A program made the position numbers and the translations under genes. DNA of 64,000 bases from Amycolatopsis mongoliensis. Lineage in GTDB: Bacteria; Actinomycetota; Actinomycetes; Mycobacteriales; Pseudonocardiaceae. Below the pieces are notes generated by a model. That model searched no databases. It was given only the letters and a program-made list of their open reading frames with translations, and was not told the origin of the DNA. The stretch covers positions 7,502,001 to 7,566,000 of the forward strand of contig NZ_CP127295.1 of NCBI RefSeq assembly GCF_030285665.1, read 5' to 3'. Shown in pieces: positions 29,214-38,245 of this stretch (the stretch's first letter is position 1; each line of letters opens with the position of its first letter).

Positions 29214-30902
29214 GTGACAGCACTTTCCCCGCAGTACCGTGCGGAGGCACTGCGGAAGCTGGTCCGCGAAGAGGTCGACGTGCTGGTCGTCGGCGGGGGA
29301 GTGACCGGCGCCGGCGTCGCGCTCGACGCGGCGTCGCGCGGGTTGTCCGTCGCGCTGGTCGAGGCCCGCGACTTCGCCGCCGGCACGTCCAGCCGGTCGT
29401 CCAAGCTGATCCACGGCGGCCTGCGCTACCTGGAGCAGCTGGACTTCAAGCTGGTGCGCGAAGCGCTCAAGGAACGCGGGCTGCTGCTGCAGAAGCTGGC
29501 CCCGCACCTGGTGCGGCCGGTCAAGTTCCTGGTGCCGCTGAAGCACCGGGTGTGGGAGCGCGGCTACATCGGCGCCGGGGTCACGCTGTACGACACGCTC
29601 GGCGGCGCCCGCGCGCTGCCGCGGCACCGGCACCTGTCCAAGCGCGGGGCCGCCAAGGTGGCGCCCGGCCTGGCCGACGACGCGCTGATCGGCGCGATCC
29701 AGTACTACGACGCCCAGGTCGACGACGCCCGTCACACGATGACGATCGCGCGGACGGCCGCCGAACAGGGCGCTTCGGTACTGACGCGGGCTCGCGTGAC
29801 GTCGTTGCTTCGCGACGGCGAGCGGGTGGTCGGCGCGAAGGTCGTCGACCGCGAGAGCGGGGCCGAGATCGAGGTGCGGGCGCGCACCGTGGTCGCGGCG
29901 ACGGGCGTGTGGAGCGACGACATGGCGGAGGCGGCCGGCATTCCCGCGCCGTTCACCGTGCGGGCGTCGAAGGGCGTCCACCTCGTGGTGCCGCGGGAGA
30001 AGATCGACCTCGACACCGGGCTGATCCTGCGCACCGAGAAGAGCGTGCTGTTCGTGATCCCGTGGGGCCGGCACTGGATCGTCGGCACCACCGACACCGA
30101 ATGGGACCTCGACCGCGAGCACCCGGCGGCGAGCCGCGCGGACGTCGACTACGTGCTGGAGCACCTCAACGCCGTGCTCCGGACGCCGGTGACGCACGAC
30201 GACATCGAGGGCGTCTACGCGGGTCTGCGTCCACTGCTGGCGGCGAAGGCGGCCGCGACGACGAAGCTGTCGCGGGAGCACGCGGTGGCGCACCCGGTGC
30301 CGGGGCTGGTGATCGTGGCCGGCGGCAAGTACACGACGTACCGGGTGATGGCCGCGGACGCGGTCGACGTCGTGGTCGAGGAGCTCGGCCGCCCGGCCCC
30401 GCCGTCGTGGACCGACCGGCTGCCGATCGCCGGGGCCGAGGGGTACCACGAGCTGTGGGCGGACCGCGTTTCGGTCGCTTCGAAGACGGGGCTGCCCCTG
30501 ACGCGCGTCGAGCACTTGCTGCAGCGATACGGGACGCGGATCTGGAACCTCGTCGAGCTGATCAAGGAGCAGCCCTCGCTCGGGGAACCGATCACGGATA
30601 CGTCGGAATACCTGCGTGTCGAAGCGGTGTACGCGGTTTCGCACGAGGGCGCGTTGCACCTCGAGGACGTCCTGACCCGGCGGACGCGGATCTCGATCGA
30701 GGAACGCGACCGCGGTGTGACGGCGGCCCCGGTGGTGGCCGGGCTGATCGCCCCGCTGCTGGGCTGGGACTCGCACCGCACCGACCGGGAGGTGGCGAAC
30801 TACCTCGCGCGGGTCGAGGCGGAGCGCTCGGCGCAGGAAGCACCGGACGACGCGGCGGCGAACGCCACCCGCCTCGCGGCCCCGGCCCTCCTGCCCAGCT
30901 GA
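29214..30902 (+). CDS. glpD: FAD-dependent glycerol-3-phosphate dehydrogenase
   Basis: A 562-residue flavoprotein oxidising G3P to dihydroxyacetone phosphate at the membrane with electrons passing to quinone. The N-terminal dinucleotide fold is VDVLVVGGGVTGAGVALDAA, followed by TSSRSSKLIHGGLRYLEQL, which is diagnostic for GlpD/GlpA. Other landmarks are GVHLVVPREKID, IPWGRHWIVGTTDTEWD and AGGKYTTYRVMA. A C-terminal helical DAO domain closes the protein. GTG 29214 is chosen because GAGGAGGAA lies 5 bases upstream; ATG 29196 would place that site inside the coding region. It is the last gene of glpFKD, followed by hairpin H4. Confidence 0.94.
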   Translation: MTALSPQYRAEALRKLVREEVDVLVVGGGVTGAGVALDAASRGLSVALVEARDFAAGTSSRSSKLIHGGLRYLEQLDFKLVREALKERGLLLQKLAPHLVRPVKFLVPLKHRVWERGYIGAGVTLYDTLGGARALPRHRHLSKRGAAKVAPGLADDALIGAIQYYDAQVDDARHTMTIARTAAEQGASVLTRARVTSLLRDGERVVGAKVVDRESGAEIEVRARTVVAATGVWSDDMAEAAGIPAPFTVRASKGVHLVVPREKIDLDTGLILRTEKSVLFVIPWGRHWIVGTTDTEWDLDREHPAASRADVDYVLEHLNAVLRTPVTHDDIEGVYAGLRPLLAAKAAATTKLSREHAVAHPVPGLVIVAGGKYTTYRVMAADAVDVVVEELGRPAPPSWTDRLPIAGAEGYHELWADRVSVASKTGLPLTRVEHLLQRYGTRIWNLVELIKEQPSLGEPITDTSEYLRVEAVYAVSHEGALHLEDVLTRRTRISIEERDRGVTAAPVVAGLIAPLLGWDSHRTDREVANYLARVEAERSAQEAPDDAAANATRLAAPALLPS

Positions 30903-30909
30903 CTCAAGG

Positions 30910-30962
30910 GCCGTGAATGGCACATTGAGGGACTTCAAGTCCCTCAATGTGCCATTCACGGC
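30910..30962. repeat. Long perfect intergenic hairpin (family member H4)
   Basis: Perfect 26-nt arms (30910-30935 / 30937-30962) between convergent glpD and the APH-like gene. Its outer GCCGTGAATG box supplies the TGA stop of the leftward gene, so it overlaps that coding end. It is near-identical to H3, with one compensated base pair. Confidence 0.88.
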
Positions 30963-31831
30963 TTTCGGCAACCGAGCTCCGTGAGCACGTGGCGGGCGTT
31001 GGCCGAGATGACCGCGTTGGTGTGGCGGTAGTACGGCAGCTGGATCACGGACATCGCCAGCGCCCAGCCGCGGCCGCGGGCCCAGGTCGCGTCGTCGGCG
31101 CCGACGGCGTCGCGGAAGACCGGGCGAGTGGCCGCGGTGAAGAGGTTCCACGCCGGGATCAGGTCGCACGCCGGGTCGCCGAGGCCCGCCGTCGCCCAGT
31201 CGAGGACGCCGGTCAGGCGGCCGTTGCGAAGCAGCAGGTTGCTGGGCATGAGGTCCGAATGCAGCCAGCACGGCGGACCGGTCCACTGTGGAGCGGCCAG
31301 CGCCGAGGTCCACCGGGCCAGGGCGGCTGACGCGTCGAACGGTTCGCCGGTCCGCTCCAGCTCGGAGATCGCGCGGCGCACGCCCGCGTCCACCGAGGAC
31401 AGCGGCTTCCCGCGGTAGGCCGGGGGACCGTCCGCCGTGCTCGCCCGCAGCGCGACGACGAACTCCGCCAGGTCGCGGACCGATGCGGCCCGGCCTTCGA
31501 GGGCCGGTTCGCCGTCGAGCCAGCGGTGCACCGCCCACGGCCACGGGTAGCCCTCGGCCGGTTCACCGACCGCGGCGACGGCCGGGACCGCCACCGGCAG
31601 GCTGCCGAGCGTCGCGAGGACCCGGCGTTCCTTCGCGATATCGGCGGCGCCGCCGGCGGTGAGCGGGAGCCGGACGGTCAGGTCGGCACCCAGGCGGTAC
31701 ACGGCGTTGACCGTGCCGCCGGAGGCCAGGGGAGTGACCGGCAGGTACCCCCAGCAGGGGAACTGCCCGCGCACCAGCCGCCGGACCAGCGCGGTGTCGA
31801 TGGCGTGTTCGTCGGCGTGCATCCGGCCCAT
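30956..31831 (-). CDS. Aminoglycoside phosphotransferase-family (APH/choline kinase-like) protein
   Basis: A 291-residue kinase-like fold. The catalytic loop LHSDLMPSN fits the HxDxxxxN pattern, and LTGVLDWATAGLGDPACDL carries the metal-binding Asp. The N-lobe has VRLP with a variable Lys/Arg and the AKERRVLATL helix. The APH family includes antibiotic kinases and many metabolic small-molecule kinases; nothing here identifies the substrate, so a resistance role should not be assumed. The start is the ATG at 31831; a second ATG three codons in is possible. Its last codons lie in hairpin H4, and it is divergent from argG. Confidence 0.8.
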   Translation of the reverse strand: MGRMHADEHAIDTALVRRLVRGQFPCWGYLPVTPLASGGTVNAVYRLGADLTVRLPLTAGGAADIAKERRVLATLGSLPVAVPAVAAVGEPAEGYPWPWAVHRWLDGEPALEGRAASVRDLAEFVVALRASTADGPPAYRGKPLSSVDAGVRRAISELERTGEPFDASAALARWTSALAAPQWTGPPCWLHSDLMPSNLLLRNGRLTGVLDWATAGLGDPACDLIPAWNLFTAATRPVFRDAVGADDATWARGRGWALAMSVIQLPYYRHTNAVISANARHVLTELGCRKP

Positions 31832-31835
31832 GTGA

Positions 31836-33371
<1,536 letters not shown>

Positions 33372-33378
33372 GCGTTTC

Positions 33379-33413
33379 CCGGAGGCCGCCACGCTCGTCG
33401 TGGTGGCCTCCGG
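33379..33413. terminator. Bidirectional terminator between argG and the quinone oxidoreductase
   Basis: Fifteen-bp stem with one G-T wobble (33379-33393 / 33399-33413) and loop CTCGT between converging stops at 33371 and 33419. GC-rich, no long T-tract. Confidence 0.75.
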
Positions 33414-33418
33414 CGCGT

Positions 33419-34429
33419 TCAGGGGACGAGCACGACCTTGCCGGTGACGGTGCCGGATTCGGCCAGTGTCAGCGCCTTCGCGGCCTCCGCGAGCGGGATC
33501 CGGGCGGCCACCTGGGCCTTCAGGGCGCCGGTGGCGGCCAGGTCGAAGACGGCCGTCAGGTCCTCGGCGAGACGCGCGCGGAACCGGGTGAGGTTCCGCT
33601 TGCCGCCCCACACGTTGTAGAAGTGCGTCCGGCGCCGGTTCGGCAGCGCGTTCCACCACAGCAGCCGGGCGAACAGCTTCAACACCGGCAGCCGCGGGCT
33701 GCCGCCGGTGTCCCTGGTCGACGCGCTGCCGTAGGCGACCAGCGTGCCGCCGGGGGCGAGCAGCCGGAACGAGTCGACGATGCCGGGCCCGCCGACGTGG
33801 TCGAACACGGCGTCGACCCCGTCCGGTGCCAGCGCGCGGACCCGGGCCGGCACGTCGCCGCGGTAGTCGAGCGCGGTCGCGCCGAGCGCGGTCACGACGT
33901 CCAGGTTGCGCGCCGACGCGGTACCGATCACCCGGATCCCGGCCGTCCGGGCGAGCTGCACGAGCGTCGTGCCGACGCCGCCGCTCGCGCCGTGGACCAG
34001 GATCGTGCCGCCCTCGCGCACCTTCGCGATGCGGTGCAGCATCTGGTACGCCGTGATGCCGTTGACGACGAACGTCTCGGCCTCGGCGGCGTCCAGCCCG
34101 GCCGGCACCGGGACCAGGTCCGCGGCCGGGACGACGAGGTGGCTGCTCCAGCCGCCGATCTTGGTCAGCGCGGCCACGCGGCGCCCGACCAGCGCCGGGT
34201 CGGCGGCTTCGAGGACCGTGCCGACGACGTCGTACCCGGGCACGAACGGGAACGGCGGCTGGTCGTAGTACTTCCCGCGGCGCATCTGCTGCTCGGCGAA
34301 GGAGATCCCGCTCGCTTCGACGCGGACGAGGGCTTCGCCGGCGCCGGGCCGCGGCAGCTCGCGGTGCTCGACGCGCAGGCCGGCCGGCTCGACGAGGCCG
34401 GGGAGGACGATGGCGGTGGTGGTGGTCAT
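33419..34429 (-). CDS. Zinc-free medium-chain NAD(P)H:quinone oxidoreductase-like protein
   Basis: A 336-residue MDR-superfamily reductase. The N-terminal GroES-like domain (RVEASGISFAEQQMRRG, FPFVPGYDVVGTV) lacks the zinc-binding Cys/His set of alcohol dehydrogenases, and the Rossmann motif is GGTILVHGASGGVGTTLVQLA, typical of quinone oxidoreductase and related enzymes using NADPH. The substrate is unknown; quinones or enals are usual. ATG 34429 follows AAGGAAG. It lies downstream of a TetR gene on the same strand, with a matching operator at 34451-34470, so it is probably the main target of that repressor and part of a detoxification response. Confidence 0.85.
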   Translation of the reverse strand: MTTTTAIVLPGLVEPAGLRVEHRELPRPGAGEALVRVEASGISFAEQQMRRGKYYDQPPFPFVPGYDVVGTVLEAADPALVGRRVAALTKIGGWSSHLVVPAADLVPVPAGLDAAEAETFVVNGITAYQMLHRIAKVREGGTILVHGASGGVGTTLVQLARTAGIRVIGTASARNLDVVTALGATALDYRGDVPARVRALAPDGVDAVFDHVGGPGIVDSFRLLAPGGTLVAYGSASTRDTGGSPRLPVLKLFARLLWWNALPNRRRTHFYNVWGGKRNLTRFRARLAEDLTAVFDLAATGALKAQVAARIPLAEAAKALTLAESGTVTGKVVLVP

Positions 34430-34450
34430 GGTGACTTCCTTCCAGAGTGT

Positions 34451-34470
34451 GAGTGACTGGTCAATCACTC
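34451..34470. promoter_or_regulatory. TetR operator before the quinone oxidoreductase gene
   Basis: GAGTGA-N8-TCACTC inverted repeat, 22 bases before the ATG at 34429. The same GAGTGACTG...TCACTC pattern recurs at 35077-35096 beside the TetR gene start. Confidence 0.75.
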
Positions 34471-34484
34471 GACGGGCGTGCGAA

Positions 34485-34500
34485 AGCCCCGAAGCGGGGC
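34485..34500 (-). terminator. Intrinsic terminator of the TetR gene
   Basis: On the minus strand GCCCCG-CTT-CGGGGC is followed by TTT, 4 bases past the TetR stop. It separates the regulator from the oxidoreductase gene, which therefore needs its own promoter. Confidence 0.7.
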
Positions 34501-34504
34501 GGGT

Positions 34505-35074
34505 TCAGTTCTTGCCGGGGTGGCGGATGCCGGCGGCGAGCACGGCGGCCCAGTCGCCGGTGTGGTCGTCGAGGTCGAGGGTGGCGATGAGGTGGCAGAG
34601 CTGGCCGTAGGCGATGAAGCGCTGGACCTGCTCGCCGCCGGCGCCGGAGCGCTCGAGGGCGAGTTCGGTGACTTTCGCCAGGCCGCGCCGGAGGGCGTCG
34701 GCGATCTCCGGCGTGTCGGCGGCCGACTGGGCGTGCACCTGCAGCATCAGCAGGTTCCGGTCGGCGATGAGCTCGGCGTAGGCGCCGCCCATCGCGTGGA
34801 GGATCTTGTCGGGGTCTTCGCCGTCGGCGCGGGCGGCCCCGTTCGACAACGCGTGCGCGACGAGCTCGTAGCACCGGTCGAGCGCGGCGACGAAGAGGGA
34901 AACCTTGCCGGGGAACAACTTGAAGACGTAGGCGGGGGAGATGTCGGCCCGCGCGGCCACGGCGCTGATCGGCGTGCTGTGGTACCCGCCCCGGGCGAAC
35001 TCGGCGATGGCGGCGTCCACGACGACGTCGCGCCGGGCGTCGGAGGTGGAGAGCGTGGCACCGCGTTTCGTCAT
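34505..35074 (-). CDS. TetR-family transcriptional repressor
   Basis: A 189-residue regulator. Residues about 15-60 form the TetR DNA-binding domain: VVDAAIAEFARGGYHSTPIS followed by the HTH AAVAARADISPAYVFKLFPGK. The C-terminal helical ligand domain is variable, giving no ligand clue. Palindromes of the same GAGTGA-N8-TCACTC form lie just before its own start and before the next gene, so autoregulation plus control of the oxidoreductase is likely. ATG 35074 is only 2 bases from its operator, so the operator covers the start region and any ribosome site. Confidence 0.88.
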   Translation of the reverse strand: MTKRGATLSTSDARRDVVVDAAIAEFARGGYHSTPISAVAARADISPAYVFKLFPGKVSLFVAALDRCYELVAHALSNGAARADGEDPDKILHAMGGAYAELIADRNLLMLQVHAQSAADTPEIADALRRGLAKVTELALERSGAGGEQVQRFIAYGQLCHLIATLDLDDHTGDWAAVLAAGIRHPGKN

Positions 35075-35076
35075 GT

Positions 35077-35096
35077 GAGTGACTGTACACTCACTC
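35077..35096. promoter_or_regulatory. TetR autoregulatory operator
   Basis: GAGTGA-N8-TCACTC inverted repeat immediately before the TetR ATG, matching 34451-34470 in both arms and in the CTG after the left arm. Confidence 0.75.
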
Positions 35097-35179
35097 TGGT
35101 CGGCGAAGCAAGCCCGCCGATCCGCACGCTGCCGTCATCCCACTCTGGACCCGCCGTGCTCGTGAATCAGCGAGTCCGG

Positions 35180-36013
35180 TCACATGGCCCAGCGGCGGAA
35201 GCCGCCCTCGGCGTTGATGACCTGACCGGTGATCCACTGGCTGTCCTCGGACGCCAGCCACCGGACGAGCCGGGCGACTTCGGCAGGGCTGCCCCACCGG
35301 CCCGCGGGCAGGGCGCGCCCGACGCGTTCGGTGAGGTCCGGGTCCGCCCATCCGGTGTCGACCGGCCCGGGGTTGAGCGTGTTGACCGTGATCCCCCGAT
35401 CGGCCAGCGCGTCGGACAGGCTGAGCGTCATCTGGTGGATCGCGCCCTTGCTGATCGCGTACGGCAGCTCCTGGCTCATCGGCGCCAGGTGCTGACCGGA
35501 GGTGAACAGGATGATTCGCCCGCCGGGGCGCTCGTCGTCGTGAGCGGCGGCGAACGCCTGCGTCAGCAGCACGCTCGCGCGGGCGTTCACCGCCCAGGTC
35601 AGATCCAGCTCGGCGGCGGTGACTTCGGTGAGGCTCTGGTTCGAGCTCCGAGCGTGGTTGGCGACCACCACGTCGACCGCGCCGAACGCCTCGACCGCGG
35701 CGCCCACCACCAGCCCGGGTGCCTGCGGGTCGGCGAAGTCGGCCGCGACGTGCCGCAGCCGGTGACCCTCACCGCCGAGCAGTTCCACAATCCCGGCATC
35801 GCCGACCGGATCGGTGCCCCAGGGTTGTTCCGCGTCGTGCGGGGACCACGAGTGCACGAGCACCGAGGCGCCCGCCGCCAGCATTTCCCGGGCCACCGCG
35901 AAACCGATCCCCGCTCGCCGGCTGACCCCGGTCACCACCGCGACCCGGCCCTCCAACGACGAACCGGATCCGACGCTGCTCCCACCACTCGTCACACCGT
36001 GGACCTTAGCCAC
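35180..36013 (-). CDS. Short-chain dehydrogenase/reductase (SDR)
   Basis: A 277-residue classical-type SDR. The cofactor motif TGVSRRAGIGFAVA is a variant of TGxxxGxG. VVANHARSSN replaces the usual NNAG, and the catalytic Ser in FTSGQH with Tyr/Lys in PYAISKGA are present. The C-terminal GSPAEVARLVRWLASEDSQWITGQV is standard. The substrate is unknown. The first 20 residues are Gly/Ser-rich and lack a convincing ribosome site; a GTG six codons in (35995), preceded by AAGG, may be the true start. It does not share the TetR operators and ends about 85 bases from them. Confidence 0.85.
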   Translation of the reverse strand: MAKVHGVTSGGSSVGSGSSLEGRVAVVTGVSRRAGIGFAVAREMLAAGASVLVHSWSPHDAEQPWGTDPVGDAGIVELLGGEGHRLRHVAADFADPQAPGLVVGAAVEAFGAVDVVVANHARSSNQSLTEVTAAELDLTWAVNARASVLLTQAFAAAHDDERPGGRIILFTSGQHLAPMSQELPYAISKGAIHQMTLSLSDALADRGITVNTLNPGPVDTGWADPDLTERVGRALPAGRWGSPAEVARLVRWLASEDSQWITGQVINAEGGFRRWAM

Positions 36014-36026
36014 CGGCGTCGCCCGG

Positions 36027-37166
36027 TCAGCCGTGCTCGGGGGAGCCGCCCATCATCCGCAGCATCCCGGCGCCGCCCGTCCGGAGGAAGCGGGTCACCA
36101 ACGCCGCCGCGAGCAGCAGGAAGACGAGGTTCAGCCACGTCGTGTAGTTCCACGACACGCCTTCCCGCATCACGGTCGCCGAGCGCTCGGCCGGGATCAG
36201 GCCCGCGACGCCGAAGAGCAGTTCGACGACGTACCCGGCGCCGGCCATCGCGGCGTAGAACGTGCCGAGCAGCACCAGCGTCATCCGCGCGCCGTAGTAC
36301 TTCCGGTAGATGTTGAGGATCGGCAGGATCAGCAGGTCGGCGAAGAGGAACGCGACGACGCCGCCGAAGCTGATGCCGCCGTTCCACAGCACCGCGGCCA
36401 GTGGCACGTTGCCGATCGAGCAGACGAACGCGAGGATCGCGACGACCGGCCCGATGATCGGCCCCCACACCGCCGACGCGACCGGGTGGTCGGTGAAGAA
36501 CAAGGCGCGCCACCACGACTCGGGGACCCACGCGCCGACCGCGCCGGCGATCAGCAGCCCGATCACCAGGTCGCGCAGGATCGCCGCCCACTCCATGACG
36601 AACACGTGCGCCACCGCGGTGAAGCCGTCCGCCGAGAACAGCCGCTGCCGGAACGTTCCCGGGCCCGGGACGGACATGTCCATCGCCGCGTGGCCCTCCA
36701 TCGACCCGGCGATGCCCTTCTCGGCCTGTTCGCGGGCCTCCTCCAGCAGCCGGCGGCGGACGAAGATGCGGAACAGCACCGCCAGCAGCACGATCATGAT
36801 CGGCCCGCCGGCGAACTCGGCCGCGGTGAACTGCCAGCCCATCAGCAGGGCCAGGATGATCCCCAGCTCGACGACCAGGTTGGTCGAACCGATCTCGAAG
36901 GCCATGGCGGCCGTGAAGTGCGCGCCCCGGCGGAACAGCGACCGCGCCAGCGCGACCGCGGCGTACGAGCAGGACGACGACGCCGCGCCCAGTACCGAAG
37001 CGAGGGCGAGGGTGCGCGGGCGGTCGTCGCCCATCAGCCGCACGATCGTCGACTTCCGGACGACGGCCTGCACGACGGCGCTCAGGAAGAACCCGAGGAT
37101 CAGCGCCCAGAGGATCTCCCAGGTCATCGACCCGGCCAGGGCCAGCGCTTCCCCGATCGCGGCCAC
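36027..37166 (-). CDS. Permease of the PF03773 (DUF318, ArsP/SO_0444-like) family
   Basis: A 379-residue polytopic protein with about eight hydrophobic helices. The family core is visible twice: SSCSYAAVALARSLFRRGAH with MAFEIGSTNLVVELG, and later CSIGNVPLAAVLWNGGISFG. Related proteins have been linked to organoarsenical or metal efflux, but many members are uncharacterised, so the substrate is open. A cytoplasmic linker (about 140-175) is His/Met-containing (EGHAAMDMSVPGPG), which might bind metal. GTG 37166 is chosen because GGAGGTGA lies 5 bases upstream. Confidence 0.8.
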   Translation of the reverse strand: MAAIGEALALAGSMTWEILWALILGFFLSAVVQAVVRKSTIVRLMGDDRPRTLALASVLGAASSSCSYAAVALARSLFRRGAHFTAAMAFEIGSTNLVVELGIILALLMGWQFTAAEFAGGPIMIVLLAVLFRIFVRRRLLEEAREQAEKGIAGSMEGHAAMDMSVPGPGTFRQRLFSADGFTAVAHVFVMEWAAILRDLVIGLLIAGAVGAWVPESWWRALFFTDHPVASAVWGPIIGPVVAILAFVCSIGNVPLAAVLWNGGISFGGVVAFLFADLLILPILNIYRKYYGARMTLVLLGTFYAAMAGAGYVVELLFGVAGLIPAERSATVMREGVSWNYTTWLNLVFLLLAAALVTRFLRTGGAGMLRMMGGSPEHG

Positions 37167-37220
37167 CGCCGTCACCTCCGCCGCGGAGGCTACTCCCGCC
37201 GCGCGTGCCGTGCCACGCGA

Positions 37221-37259
37221 CCGCGCCCGTCGCGTCCACAGTGGACGCGACGGGCGCGG
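37221..37259. terminator. Strong hairpin between the protease and permease genes
   Basis: Nineteen-nt complementary arms (37221-37239 / 37241-37259) around one base, 11 bases after the leftward protease stop at 37270. It probably terminates the protease transcript. Confidence 0.75.
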
Positions 37260-37269
37260 ACAACGAGGC

Positions 37270-37971
37270 TCAGACGCCGGCGGTGGCGGAGATCCAGTCG
37301 CGGTACTTCGTGATGTTGATGTACGCCGTGTAGGACTGGCGGTCGCTCGTGGAGGCGACGCCGACCTGCTTGCCGTTCGCGTACATCGGGCCGCCGGAGT
37401 CGCCGCCCGCGGTGATGCCGTCGCCGCGGTTCGCGCACACCGAAACACCCGCCGCGCCGTCCGGGCAGTCGACCGAGGTGACGCTGACCTTCGCGACCTT
37501 CAGCAGCTGCGACTGGCACTCGATCTCGGGCTTGTCGGTGCAGGTCGCGCCCCAGCCGTAGACCTCGGCCTGGTCGCCCACCTTGACGTCGCCCTCGCTG
37601 CCCAGCGGCGCGTACTCGGTCTGCACCTGCTGGTCGATCTGCACCAGCGCGATGTCCGAGTCCGGCGCCTCGTGCACGGAGGTGGCGTTGACCGTGGTGC
37701 CCTTGGTCTGGTCCAGGTCGCCGACGTGGAAGCTGATCTGCCGGCCGTTCGCGCCCTGCGTGCAGTGGCGGGCGGTGAGGATCCAGTCCGGCGCGATGAT
37801 CGTCGCCGAGCAGATCTCCTGGCCGCCGGCGAACATCCGGGCCGCCGAGTGGAGCGAGTCGGCATTGCTGCCGTCGATGATGGCCGGCTGGGCGGCCAGG
37901 GACGGCGCCGCGGCCGCGAGTGCCGAGAGCAAAACACCGGAGACGACTACGCCGGTTCGCGCGATACGCAC
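37270..37971 (-). CDS. Secreted trypsin-like serine protease (S1 family)
   Basis: A 233-residue exported peptidase with signal peptide (1-27, ending SLAAQP). The catalytic triad is His69 in LTARHC (Arg replaces the usual Ala of TAAHC), Asp106 in DSDIALVQI and Ser192 in GGDSGGP. Cysteines at 54/70, 144/152 and 169/179 could form the usual disulfides. The N terminus of the mature domain reads IIDGSNAD rather than IVGG, so activation by a propeptide-style cleavage is uncertain. It is a stand-alone gene divergent from the SARP regulator. Confidence 0.88.
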   Translation of the reverse strand: MRIARTGVVVSGVLLSALAAAAPSLAAQPAIIDGSNADSLHSAARMFAGGQEICSATIIAPDWILTARHCTQGANGRQISFHVGDLDQTKGTTVNATSVHEAPDSDIALVQIDQQVQTEYAPLGSEGDVKVGDQAEVYGWGATCTDKPEIECQSQLLKVAKVSVTSVDCPDGAAGVSVCANRGDGITAGGDSGGPMYANGKQVGVASTSDRQSYTAYINITKYRDWISATAGV

Positions 37972-38245
37972 TTTACGATCAACCTCCCGCCGCGGACCGA
38001 GGTCTCACGGTGACGTGTGGTGAAGGACGCACCTACCGTCACTGTTGTGGGTGAATCTCCGGAACCCGCCGATAGTCGGTTGATCCAAAACGCGACTTTC
38101 GTCGTGCGCCGACCGGCGCAGTGGGTGACATGTTCTGGCGCCCTGTCTCGAATGTGCGCGAATCCCGCACGGGCCGCGACGTCGTCCCGCTACAGTCCGG
38201 CCTGCTTGGTTCCGCCTGGGGGCGGCCGCGGGAACGGGGTGCTCG

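Noticed and set aside
26088..31544. Another minus-strand open frame of about 1800 codons across glpF-glpK-glpD
   Set aside because: Same cause; no domain-like sequence, and it runs through several real genes and their ribosome sites.
30956..31831. Reading the APH-like gene as an antibiotic resistance determinant
   Set aside because: The APH fold is shared by many metabolic kinases, and neither sequence nor neighbours indicate an aminoglycoside substrate.
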